DNA from: Paracrocinitomix sp040880585
GTDB taxonomy: Bacteria; Bacteroidota; Bacteroidia; Flavobacteriales_D; Crocinitomicaceae
NCBI GenBank assembly: GCA_040880585.1
Contig: JBBDID010000059.1
Location: forward strand, 1 to 64,000
Direction of reading: 5' to 3'
DNA length: 64,000 nucleotides
In this document: one piece after another, positions 44,988-52,824 of the stretch
How the letters are laid out: each line of letters opens with the position of its first letter
Position numbering within the stretch: the stretch's first letter is position 1
Notes under the pieces: model-generated
The model's database searches: none
What the model was told of the DNA's origin: nothing
What the model saw: the letters and a program-made list of their open reading frames with translations, nothing else
Translations under genes and position numbers: made by a program

Positions 44988-45004
44988 GTCATCCTGCGGA
45001 TGAC
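44988..45004. repeat. Small perfect inverted repeat
   Basis: GTCATCC and GGATGAC with a TGC loop. It lies in the 234-bp gap between the MOSC gene and the convergent BCKDH gene, which otherwise shows only weak AT-rich hairpins. It may be a dispersed palindromic repeat. Confidence 0.45.
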
Positions 45005-45162
45005 TGAAAGAGAAAAGACTTTTTCTATCTTTAATGAAGCATCATCTTTTTAAGATTCCATCCTGTTGCGGCTAAAAAAGCGTTGATTTGAGGTGAATCA
45101 ATGCGTGGAGATAGTTTTTTCCCATTCGATAATCTGTTTTTAGATGACCAAGGAGTGACTAA

Positions 45163-47172
45163 TTAATAGTCTAGTAATCGAAGCAGTTTTTCTTTAAAGC
45201 GATCTTTTGGGAAAAAGTTTTTCTCTAATTCCGCATCAAAAGGAACAGGAGTATCCAAACTTCCTTCACGCATCACCGGAGCATCCAAATGTTCAAAGCA
45301 ATTCTCAGATATTTGTGCTGCAATCTCTCCCCCTATTCCACCGATTAAGCAATCTTCATGAAGAACAATCACCCGACCGGTTTTCTGAACGGTTGAAAAA
45401 ACAGCCTCCATATCCAGGGGTAAAAGCGTTCGTAAATCCAAAATATCAATGTCCAGATTTTCGTTCTCTGCCAGTTCTTTTGCCCAATGCACACCTAATC
45501 CATAAGTAATGACAGATGCTCGATTTCCTTCTCTAATTAGTTTTGCTTTTCCGATTTCCAGTGTATAATAATCGTCTGGAACATCTTCTCTTATGCTACG
45601 GTATAATCCTTTATGCTCAAAAAATATAACCGGATTGGGATCTTCAATTGAAGCTGCTAATAAACCTTTTGCTTCAGCAGGAGAAGAGGGATAAACCACT
45701 TTGAGTCCGGGAGTATGGGTAAACCAGGCTTCATTTGATTGTGAGTGAAAAGGTCCGGCAGCAGCTCCGCCACCGGTTGGCATACGGATCACTACATCTG
45801 CATTTTCACCCCATCTATAATACAGCTTTGCCAGATTATTGACGATTTGATTAAATCCTACCGTTACAAAATCTGCGAATTGCATTTCCATAACTGCTTT
45901 CATCCCATTAATGGAAAGGCCTAACGCATTTCCCACGATTGCAGATTCACAGATTGGCGTATTGCGTACCCGCTCTCTTCCAAACTCCTCTACAAAACCT
46001 TCTGTCACTTTAAAAACACCTCCATATTCGGCAATATCCTGTCCCATGAGGATGAGTTCATCATATTTTTGCATGGATTGTCTCAATCCATCTGAAATCG
46101 CATCTACAAAACGTTTTTCAGTAGCAGAAGAAGAAGCCGGTTGGGTAATGATTTGTTGATAAGGTGCATACACATCTGCTATTTCAATCTCTGTATTCAC
46201 CTCAATAGCCGGCTCAGCATAGGCAATTTCTAACTCTGCCTGAATCTCATCTTTAATCTCATTGCGCATCTTGTCTACTTGTTTTTCAGAAAGTATTCCT
46301 TCATTTAACAAATAGGATTCATAATTATCTATCGGATCTTTTTTTGCCCACTCATCCTGCAGTCCTTCAGGATAATATTTTGTTCCGGACGCCTCTTCAT
46401 GTCCCCGCATTCTAAACGAAACACATTCCAGTAAAAAAGGACGTGGTTTTTCTCTCAAAGAAGAGGCAATGCGTTGAATGGAATGATAGACTTCTAAAAT
46501 ATTATTCCCGTCAATTTGAAAAGCGTCTATTCCATAACCTACTCCTTTATCAACAAATTGTTTACAGCGAAACTGTTCATTGGAAGGAGTTGAAAGTCCC
46601 CATTGATTATTTTCTACCAAGAAAATCACGGGTACGTCCCATACGGCAGCTACGTTTAATGCTTCATGAAAATCACCTTCACTTGCTCCACCGTCTCCGG
46701 TTACTGCCAGTGCTACTTTTTTTTCTCCTCTTAGTTTATGCGCCAATGCTACTCCGGATGCCAATGCCAGTTGCGGACCTAAATGAGAGATCATCCCAAC
46801 AATGTGAAAGTCTTTGCTCCCAAAGTGAAATGAGCGATCACGTCCTTTTGTAAAGCCGGTTTTTTTTCCCTGAAACTGCGCAAATAATCTATTCAAAGGA
46901 ATATCTCTTGAGGTAAAAACTCCCAGATTCCTGTGCATGGGAAAGATATACTCATCTTGTTCCAAACCTAAAGCAACCCCTACCGAAATGGCCTCTTGTC
47001 CCCAACCTGAAAACCACTTAGAAATTTTTCCCTGCCGTAACAAAATGAGCATCTTTTCTTCAATCAAACGGGGCTTGATCAGTGCTTTATAGATTTTGAT
47101 CAATTCGCCATCTGAAAGATCTTTCCGGTCGTATTCAATCTGTTGTATCTGTCGTTTTTGCAAAACTGCCAT
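45163..47172 (-). CDS. 2-oxoacid dehydrogenase E1, fused alpha and beta subunits (branched-chain type)
   Basis: Thiamine-diphosphate enzyme that decarboxylates branched-chain 2-oxoacids and feeds the acyl group to an E2 lipoyl protein. The alpha half (residues about 15-330) has the ThDP motif GDGGASEGDFHEALN...NN and the LRGRGHEEASG-type phosphorylation-loop region (FRMRGHEEAS). The beta half (about 345-669) has GQDIAEYGGVFKVTEG, the transketolase pyrimidine-binding segment and the C-terminal LDLRTLLPLD transketolase-C start. 669 aa, the normal size for the fused form of Bacteroidota. E2 and E3 genes are not adjacent; the nearby flavoprotein at 31441 lacks cysteines and cannot be the E3. Confidence 0.93.
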   Translation of the reverse strand: MAVLQKRQIQQIEYDRKDLSDGELIKIYKALIKPRLIEEKMLILLRQGKISKWFSGWGQEAISVGVALGLEQDEYIFPMHRNLGVFTSRDIPLNRLFAQFQGKKTGFTKGRDRSFHFGSKDFHIVGMISHLGPQLALASGVALAHKLRGEKKVALAVTGDGGASEGDFHEALNVAAVWDVPVIFLVENNQWGLSTPSNEQFRCKQFVDKGVGYGIDAFQIDGNNILEVYHSIQRIASSLREKPRPFLLECVSFRMRGHEEASGTKYYPEGLQDEWAKKDPIDNYESYLLNEGILSEKQVDKMRNEIKDEIQAELEIAYAEPAIEVNTEIEIADVYAPYQQIITQPASSSATEKRFVDAISDGLRQSMQKYDELILMGQDIAEYGGVFKVTEGFVEEFGRERVRNTPICESAIVGNALGLSINGMKAVMEMQFADFVTVGFNQIVNNLAKLYYRWGENADVVIRMPTGGGAAAGPFHSQSNEAWFTHTPGLKVVYPSSPAEAKGLLAASIEDPNPVIFFEHKGLYRSIREDVPDDYYTLEIGKAKLIREGNRASVITYGLGVHWAKELAENENLDIDILDLRTLLPLDMEAVFSTVQKTGRVIVLHEDCLIGGIGGEIAAQISENCFEHLDAPVMREGSLDTPVPFDAELEKNFFPKDRFKEKLLRLLDY

Positions 47173-47332
47173 TTGGTTGGTTATCTCTATATATTAACTG
47201 TCAAAAATAGTAGATTTTTCAACTTAAAAACCATCACTGTTCTATAAGTTATTCACCGATAAAAGGCTTTTCCATGAATCACAAAATCATGGGTGTCCCC
47301 CTCACTTATTACTTTCTTTTTCTGCAAAGGTA

Positions 47333-49129
47333 TTACTTAATGCTCTTGTAATTTAAACTAACGCCGGCCTGTATATATGGAGCAGAAAATGAAGTTTTTG
47401 TGAAATTATTTTGTTTTCCATCCAATCGCCAGCGTTTCCCTGAGACATCAAAAGAATAACCGGTTTTAAAATTAAAACTCAAGAAAGGGAGTGTAAGCCT
47501 CAATTCAAGGTTTGGTTCAAGATAAAAAATGTCATTCTTGTATACACTGGCATTTTGTTCATTGACTTGAATCAGATTGGGGATAGTGTTATCGGTGAAC
47601 TCTGTCAGGTAGAATTGTCCATATCCGTATTGCAGACCCGGCGCAGCAATCAGCCATTTATTTCCAAACGCATAATAACTTCCAACTCCAAAACGCCAAC
47701 CTCTGATTTCAAAATTATCTCCATTGCTGATTCTCGGATAATACGTAAAATCAAACTTGCTTCCCGCATCATCTACTTTGAACACATCAAATGCAAAGTC
47801 ATACGCCACCCATTTTGTGGTGAAATTATTTGCTCCCAAATTTTGAAGTGCTGTATTCAGTGTACGAATTTTATTGAAATAATGGTAGCCGTAATAAGCG
47901 CCCAAATGATATTCCTGAATCGTTGTATTCCATGAAAAATCATACTGTTCTGACGGATCCACTTCCATATTAGAAAGAATCATAAATGGAAGCTCATTAT
48001 AAAATCCTACAATTGGATGATCGCCTTTTTTATAGGATAAGTCAATCAGAAAGACTTTGTCGTCTTCAAAAAATTTTTCTTCAAAATTCAGGTTTTCAAT
48101 GATGTCTTTATCTAGCTTTTGTTTTCCCTTGGAGTAAAAGATAGGAATCACCATCACTTTGTTGTTCAAAGAAGAATCTATTTCATTAATCCGATTAGCC
48201 ACTGAATTCATGTAATAATCGTAACATTTTCTCGCTGATTTATCTTTATGCAAGTGGCATCTTCCAAATTGGCCGTAAAATTTTGAATCCGGATACAATC
48301 TGTAAATGCGTTCAAATTCTTTTCGCATAAATCGTTCACGAATAATCGGTGATTTCAAATCCCCTTCTTTTTCCGTTTGATACCAGATCTTCCCCTTCTC
48401 AAGGCTGGCAATAATTGCGTAGTAAATTGCTTCATTTTCTCCCAATACAGGAGCCAGTGAATCACGAAATTCATAGGAACTAATGATGATAGAGCTTAAG
48501 GTTCCCCAGGCGCTTATCTCCCCAAAACCAAATCGGTTATCCGTTTCCTCTCCGTAAAAGTCAGCGGCCTGACCATTTTTAAATGGCGAGGTGTTCAAAC
48601 CTTCAATTTGCTCAAAGACTTCTCCCCCAAACACCGATCGATCCAGGGTATCGACAATTTGATTGAGTGCATAGATCGAAAAATAAGGAAATCGCTCCAC
48701 GTCTATTCCATGTACTTTTACTTTATCCTCCATACTGAGAGAATCATTCATTCGTTGTAATTTTTTTATTAAATAGTAGAAGGGGTCATAAAAGACATCT
48801 TTCAAGAAATTCATGTTTTCTTCATTCTCATAAAGAATTGCTTCATTAATCAAATAACCCACAGCAGGCCCCTGTTCAAAAATAAAATGTCTGACTCCTT
48901 GAGATTGGTGCAAATAACGAAGAAGTTTATACTCTAACTTGGTATTAAAAGAAGGGTAATTGTGATTTTCACCGGTGAAATAAACAGTATAATGATCTAA
49001 TGTATCTCCCAATAAATCAAATTCAGAAAAAGTTTCTGTGTCTTCTACATCAATCACTGAATAATTATCCTGAGCAGAAAGATTCACCGACACACCTACT
49101 AATAACAAGAACAGCCTAAATTTTTTCAT
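47333..49129 (-). CDS. Erythromycin-esterase/ChaN-like exported protein with C-terminal membrane barrel
   Basis: 598 aa with a signal peptide (MKKFRLFLLLVGVSVNLSAQ). Residues about 45-340 resemble the erythromycin-esterase/ChaN (Tiki) superfamily: YFTGENHNYPSF with the conserved Glu-His pair, FIFEQGPAVGYL, the GIDVERFPYFS metal or catalytic segment and FGRCHLHKD. From about residue 400 the sequence changes to alternating strands ending in YIQAGVSLNYKSIK, as in an outer-membrane beta-barrel. Substrate unknown; the combination suggests a surface-anchored hydrolase. It is the last gene before the cassette region. A TAATTTTG box (minus, 49182-49175) lies upstream. Confidence 0.7.
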   Translation of the reverse strand: MKKFRLFLLLVGVSVNLSAQDNYSVIDVEDTETFSEFDLLGDTLDHYTVYFTGENHNYPSFNTKLEYKLLRYLHQSQGVRHFIFEQGPAVGYLINEAILYENEENMNFLKDVFYDPFYYLIKKLQRMNDSLSMEDKVKVHGIDVERFPYFSIYALNQIVDTLDRSVFGGEVFEQIEGLNTSPFKNGQAADFYGEETDNRFGFGEISAWGTLSSIIISSYEFRDSLAPVLGENEAIYYAIIASLEKGKIWYQTEKEGDLKSPIIRERFMRKEFERIYRLYPDSKFYGQFGRCHLHKDKSARKCYDYYMNSVANRINEIDSSLNNKVMVIPIFYSKGKQKLDKDIIENLNFEEKFFEDDKVFLIDLSYKKGDHPIVGFYNELPFMILSNMEVDPSEQYDFSWNTTIQEYHLGAYYGYHYFNKIRTLNTALQNLGANNFTTKWVAYDFAFDVFKVDDAGSKFDFTYYPRISNGDNFEIRGWRFGVGSYYAFGNKWLIAAPGLQYGYGQFYLTEFTDNTIPNLIQVNEQNASVYKNDIFYLEPNLELRLTLPFLSFNFKTGYSFDVSGKRWRLDGKQNNFTKTSFSAPYIQAGVSLNYKSIK

Positions 49130-49213
49130 GTAGAATAATACTGATTTTTAGTTTCCTTTTCCCGGCCTGGGGTGTCAAAATTACTATAAAATTCCTTAAA
49201 AAGATAGCGCATA
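48981..49213. repeat. Left copy of a 233-bp direct duplication
   Basis: Covers the first 50 codons of the esterase-like gene and about 85 bp upstream. It recurs at 51128-51360 with roughly ten differences, almost all in the non-coding part. The left copy is the functional one. Confidence 0.92.
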
Positions 49214-49240
49214 ACGGTTCTGAATAAAGTGCGTTTTAAT
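49205..49240. repeat. attC-like hairpin at the left edge of the cassette region
   Basis: GCATAAC is followed by ATAAAGTGCG, a TTTTAA loop and TGCGCTTTAT, which pair with one wobble and one end mismatch. The GCGCTTTATT sequence recurs at 49379-49388, at the end of the first Fic gene, as an alternative outer partner. The position (right after the duplicated promoter segment) and the shape match the other spacers of the array. Confidence 0.5.
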
Positions 49241-49383
49241 GCGCTTTATCTTTTGTGTGTGCCTTGAATGATAAATATAGTTCTTTTACAAGAATGTCCC
49301 AAAGGGTGCAAGTCCTGAACACGAGAGAGTAACGACACTAAGTGAAGCAAGTGGCAAAGCCGTCTCGATTGTGCTTTTGCGCT

Positions 49384-50145
49384 TTATTTTAAACAATTTG
49401 GAAGCATTTCTAAAAATCCTAAGCAGTCGTCATAATTCAATTCGTAATAATTTACTCCCAAATTTATTATCTCATAGTATCTGGCTTGGTTTACTTTATA
49501 ATATTCCTCTGATGATATTTTCCAAAAATCACGACCCAATTTCTCCGTGATAAACCACTTTTCAATTAATCTTGCAGCTCTTCCGTTTCCATCTCGAAAT
49601 GGATGAATATGTGCAAATCTTAAATGAATCAACGACGCAAAATAAAAGACTTCTTTCTCGTTAAGATTTAAAGAAATCAATTCTTCAATATCCTTGAAAT
49701 ATGTTTTCATTTCTTGCTCAACAAATTCAGGTTCAATTGCCATGTAGGCTAATCCTGTTTTGCCAAAAACACCAACTTGCTCAATTCTATATTTTCCTCG
49801 TTTGCTCTTAATCAGTAAAGTCTTTGAAAATATTTTATGACAAGCCAATAAATTCGCCTCATTCAAATTGTTTTTTTGGGCAAATTCGTAAGCTTCAATT
49901 AAATTCTCAATTTCCTCTATCTCTTTTCCAAGCTTGAATTTATCTTTGTTCAATTCATAGTTCATATAAGAGTTTAAATCAATGCTATTTCCCTCAATGT
50001 TAGAAGAATAAATCGCAGATGATTTTGTCAAATAGTCAAAATCTCGTTTATTTTCAGAAAAATCAAAATTCTGGATTAATCTTGGAATTTCATGTCCAAT
50101 TTCCTGAATATAAGTGTCTAAATATTTTCTATCAGTTACTCTCAT
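49384..50145 (-). CDS. Fic-family AMP-transferase (class II), copy 1
   Basis: Predicted to transfer AMP (or another phosphate-linked group) from a nucleotide to a hydroxyl side chain of a target protein. The Fic motif HPFRDGNGRAAR near residues 180-191 is complete, with the catalytic His. The N-terminal inhibitory helix SSNIEGN near residue 50 fits the (S/T)xxxE(G/N) motif, so the enzyme is self-inhibited without a separate antitoxin. 253 aa. The second Fic gene lies 156 bp upstream with the same layout but clearly diverged sequence. Minus strand like all genes in this region. The stop codon falls in the GCGCTTTATT sequence of the flanking spacer. Confidence 0.9.
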   Translation of the reverse strand: MRVTDRKYLDTYIQEIGHEIPRLIQNFDFSENKRDFDYLTKSSAIYSSNIEGNSIDLNSYMNYELNKDKFKLGKEIEEIENLIEAYEFAQKNNLNEANLLACHKIFSKTLLIKSKRGKYRIEQVGVFGKTGLAYMAIEPEFVEQEMKTYFKDIEELISLNLNEKEVFYFASLIHLRFAHIHPFRDGNGRAARLIEKWFITEKLGRDFWKISSEEYYKVNQARYYEIINLGVNYYELNYDDCLGFLEMLPNCLK

Positions 50146-50249
50146 TTAATCAAATTATTTAACCGCAAATATACTCATTTTTAATGTTAAATCCTTATGG
50201 TTATGCAACTTACAAGTATGAGGCCTAACGATCAAGTATAAGAGCAGTA

Positions 50250-50301
50250 GCGGATTTCAAGGCAATTACCTGTTGCTGATATGGTTTTAATTCCATTGGC
50301 T
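50250..50301. repeat. attC-like spacer between the two Fic genes
   Basis: GCCTAAC, a full match to the RYYYAAC core of integron attC sites, is followed by an imperfect inverted pair AGCAGTAGCGG / CCTGTTGCT with about 15 bases between. It lies in the 156-bp gap between the Fic genes. Less regular than the site at 55832. Confidence 0.4.
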
Positions 50302-51084
50302 TCACTTCTCAAATATTAATGATTGCGGAAGCATCAGGAGAAACGGAATACACTTTTCATAGTCCAGTTTATCGTAAAACATTCCCAACCGTGCCAGATT
50401 CTTGTAATAGTCGTTAACGTGCTTGTAGTAATATTTTTCCGATTGAATATACCATGCCCGTTCACCCAATTTTTCTGTTAGGAACCACTTTTCCAACAGA
50501 CGGGCAATTCTACCGTTACCATCTCCGAAAGGGTGAATGTTTACAAACACGAGATGTATGAAAGCTGTATAGTAAAAGACTTCATCAACCGTAAGTTCCT
50601 GATTCAAAAGATCGTCAATTTCTTTCCATAGTTTTTCATACTCCGTTTTTAGAATTTTTTGTTCTGCTGCTTCATATTGGATTCTGCCTGTATCGTGTTC
50701 CATTACCAGCATTTCGGTATTTCTGAGTTCGCCTCTCTGAGATTCTGGCAACAGATGGGCTGCAAGCAGTTGATGGGCTTTATGAAAGTTGCCTTTTGTG
50801 AGCGGATTGTCCTTGGCAAAAAGATACGCCTGATAGAGGTCGTTAGGTTTCTCCGTAAGTTCTGGCAGGTATTCTACATTCAGTATTTTGTGCCTTACAT
50901 AACTGTCCACCTCCATTTGCTCACCTTCTATTTTAGAAGAGGACATCACGGAAACGGAAGTATAAAAGGTAAAGCTATGGGGTTCCATTTCAATCCTTTT
51001 GATTTCAGTGAACGCAGCATCCAAATCAATATCCAACATGGATTTCCATGTCTTGAAATAGGCTGATGTAATTAATTTTTCCAT
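50302..51084 (-). CDS. Fic-family AMP-transferase (class II), copy 2
   Basis: 260 aa. The Fic motif HPFGDGNGRIARLLEKW near residues 183-199 is intact. The inhibitory motif SSKIEGE near residue 48 again places it in class II. A helical region separates the two. The sequence is related to copy 1 in the core but different elsewhere, so this is not a recent duplication; the two may have different targets or have been acquired separately. Its upstream end abuts the truncated second copy of the esterase gene start (51128-51276), which means its original upstream region has been replaced. Confidence 0.9.
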   Translation of the reverse strand: MEKLITSAYFKTWKSMLDIDLDAAFTEIKRIEMEPHSFTFYTSVSVMSSSKIEGEQMEVDSYVRHKILNVEYLPELTEKPNDLYQAYLFAKDNPLTKGNFHKAHQLLAAHLLPESQRGELRNTEMLVMEHDTGRIQYEAAEQKILKTEYEKLWKEIDDLLNQELTVDEVFYYTAFIHLVFVNIHPFGDGNGRIARLLEKWFLTEKLGERAWYIQSEKYYYKHVNDYYKNLARLGMFYDKLDYEKCIPFLLMLPQSLIFEK

Positions 51085-51127
51085 TGCTTAAAACCGTGTT
51101 ATATCTCTGGGGATTTTTTTGAAAATG

Positions 51128-51276
51128 TAAACAGTATAATGATCTAATGTATCTCCCAATAAATCAAATTCAGAAAAAGTTTCTGTGTCTTCTACATCAA
51201 TCACTGAATAATTATCCTGAGCAGAAAGATTCACCGACACACCTACTAACAACAAGAATAGCCTAAATTTTTTCAT
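51128..51276 (-). pseudogene. Truncated duplicate of the 5' end of the esterase-like gene
   Basis: Fifty codons identical to the start of the gene at 47333-49129 (signal peptide, then ...VIDVEDTETFSEFDLLGD and on to DHYTVY), after which the similarity stops and the frame ends 12 codons later. The copied segment continues about 85 bp upstream and includes the promoter box, so a short exported peptide could still be transcribed. It marks one side of the Fic-pair insertion. Confidence 0.9.
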
Positions 51277-51360
51277 GTAGAATAATACTCCTTTTTAGTT
51301 TTCTTTTTCCGACCTGGGGTGTCAAAATTACTATAAAATTCCTTAAAAAGGTAGCGGATA
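51128..51360. repeat. Right copy of the 233-bp direct duplication
   Basis: Offset from 48981-49213 by exactly 2147 bp, without indels. Both copies end at a GCxxATAA sequence next to a hairpin spacer, so the duplication boundary coincides with the presumed recombination site. Confidence 0.92.
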
Positions 51361-51409
51361 ATAGTCTAGTATAAACGGTCGTTTTAATGCCGTTTATACA
51401 ATGTTAACA
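51355..51409. repeat. attC-like hairpin with perfect 10-bp stem
   Basis: GTATAAACGG at 51369-51378 pairs perfectly with CCGTTTATAC at 51390-51399 around a TCGTTTTAATG loop. TAAT lies outside on the left and GTTAAC on the right (51403-51408). The loop shares CGTTTTAATG with the hairpin at 49205-49240 although the stem sequences differ, which is what compensating changes in a folded site look like. Confidence 0.6.
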
Positions 51410-51412
51410 GTA

Positions 51413-51826
51413 TTATTTTTCTTTCACCCAACATACTCTGTTGTTTATTGGCATTAAAGAGTCTTCTCTTATTATATACAAATCAGGTGTGTAATCTTTT
51501 TCAACCGAATAATAAATTGACAAAGTATCATTATTTAGTTCCCATTTTCCAGAATGCATGGGTAGGTTTTGACTAAATGAAGCACCTCCTTCGGTTCCCC
51601 TGTTAATAAATCTATATTTCATATTACCAAGCTTTCGAAATTTAAGTTCATAAACATCAAATTCGGAATACTTTAAATTTGGGTCTGGCACAATATTATT
51701 TAGGCTTTCAACTAACTCTGGATTCAATTTTGTGTTCAATTTAGCCCGCTTATATGTTCCTGAGATTTTACAACTGGTTAAAGTGATAACTATGGCTATA
51801 CTGGAATATATCAGGGGTTTTATCAT
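51413..51826 (-). CDS. Hypothetical lipoprotein
   Basis: 137 aa with signal peptide and lipobox (SIAIVITLTSCKIS), so a lipid-anchored envelope protein. The mature part has VYELKFRKLGNMKYRFINRGTE and GKWELNNDTLSIYYSVE, a small beta-rich domain of lipocalin-like type. It occupies its own spacer-bounded unit: a hairpin site behind it and repeat B in front. Function unknown. Confidence 0.65.
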   Translation of the reverse strand: MIKPLIYSSIAIVITLTSCKISGTYKRAKLNTKLNPELVESLNNIVPDPNLKYSEFDVYELKFRKLGNMKYRFINRGTEGGASFSQNLPMHSGKWELNNDTLSIYYSVEKDYTPDLYIIREDSLMPINNRVCWVKEK

Positions 51827-51840
51827 TTCTTAATTACTGT

Positions 51841-52028
51841 TAACATCCGAATATACACTATAGCGTACATCCCTTTTATAGTTTATGTTACTAATTTACA
51901 GAATCAAAAGGACTTATGATGTTTCTCACATGCTCATTTGTTACATGGGTGTATATCTCTATGGTTTTTAAGCCGGGCATTCGGTAGCGGCGCGCCCTGC
52001 GCCCAATGATTTTGGGTTCTAATTGTTA
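51841..52028. repeat. Repeat B followed by the shared end module (cassette spacer)
   Basis: 51841-51977 is repeat B; the second copy is at 60408-60544. Its first 52 bases fold like an attC site: TAACAT pairs with ATGTTA (51841-51846 with about 51887-51892) and, inside, ACTATA pairs with TATAGT. The end module (about 51992-52028) is the same sequence that closes the three 262-bp repeats, GCGCCCTGCGCCCAATGATT and on to GTTA. The ParE stop codon is made by the last TTA (minus strand TAA). Confidence 0.8.
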
Positions 52029-52322
52029 CCAACTGTTTTTCGCTTTTTCAACATCTTGTTTTCCAATTATCGTCATAATTTGAACGATATTTTGGTCAAG
52101 GCGAAAATAGATGGTGTCGGAACCACAAACACATTTACGGTACCCACTTCTTATGTAATCGACTGATTCAAATGAAAACGGGCGATTAGCAATTGAATTA
52201 AAGACTTCAAAAAAATCATTGAAATACTTATCCGCCTGCTGTGGGCCAAATTTTTTAGTTCCGAATTGATGTACTCGTATTAAGTCTTCCTTTGCGGTAT
52301 TACTTAAAACATATTTACTCAT
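52026..52322 (-). CDS. parE: ParE/RelE-type toxin
   Basis: 98-aa toxin of the type II RelE/ParE superfamily. Conserved features are LSNTAKEDLIRVHQFGTKKFG, the GYRKCVCGSDTIYFRLD core strands and VQIMTIIGKQD. ParE toxins act on DNA gyrase, RelE toxins on ribosome-bound mRNA; the sequence favours ParE. Its start overlaps the antitoxin gene by eight bases, the usual coupling. The symbol is family-level. Its stop codon is supplied by the flanking repeat. Confidence 0.85.
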   Translation of the reverse strand: MSKYVLSNTAKEDLIRVHQFGTKKFGPQQADKYFNDFFEVFNSIANRPFSFESVDYIRSGYRKCVCGSDTIYFRLDQNIVQIMTIIGKQDVEKAKNSW

Positions 52323-52554
52323 TCATTTGCTTCTTAGATTGAGCTAAAATTTGTTCTTGTGTTTCATTAGTAAAACCACTATTTTCTGCCTTTTCTAATT
52401 TAGCTGCAATCCAATTGATTTTAGCTTGTTGTTTCCGAGCTTGTCGAATAAGATCATTCACCAATTCACTCTTACTGGAGTATTCTTGTCCCTCCACTTG
52501 AGCCTTTAACCATTCTTCATTTGGTTTTGTAAAAGAAATACTTTGTCTTGACAT
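52315..52554 (-). CDS. parD: ParD-type antitoxin
   Basis: 79 aa. N-terminal ribbon-helix-helix DNA-binding domain (SISFTKPNEEWLKAQVEGQEYSS, split here at positions 5-27) with the ParD/CC2985 pattern YSSKSELVNDLIRQAR, followed by an acidic helical tail that would wrap the toxin. It is upstream of the toxin gene, as usual, and probably represses its own promoter. Confidence 0.85.
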   Translation of the reverse strand: MSRQSISFTKPNEEWLKAQVEGQEYSSKSELVNDLIRQARKQQAKINWIAAKLEKAENSGFTNETQEQILAQSKKQMNE

Positions 52555-52654
52555 AATAAACTATTTGGTGTAAAAATACACCAAAAACGCATCAATTCCA
52601 AGTTTTCGGCTCAAATTTTAATAGTTGGTGACGTTTGAGTAAAATTAGCCATTT

Positions 52655-52824
52655 ACTTTGTTCAACGGATCCGTCGCAGGCGGAGTAGTTGAATTGCGTC
52701 ATGAAGTGCGCAGGCCAAAATCTCCGCCAGCTGGCGGACTGTCCTACGTGCGCCGGCCACCCGGTTATGTACAAGCCACTGGGAGCTTTTGCGCGTGAAT
52801 GCGGGCGGGGGTGAATTTTGCTTA
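52655..52824. other. GC-rich spacer with palindrome
   Basis: This 170-bp stretch is clearly richer in G+C than its surroundings and holds TCCGCCAGCTGGCGGA (about 52723-52738), nearly identical to a palindrome behind gyrB. On the minus strand the upstream gene ends in GCATAAC, the same junction seen at other spacers. No coding sequence is supported here; an open frame across it has no family features. Confidence 0.55.
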
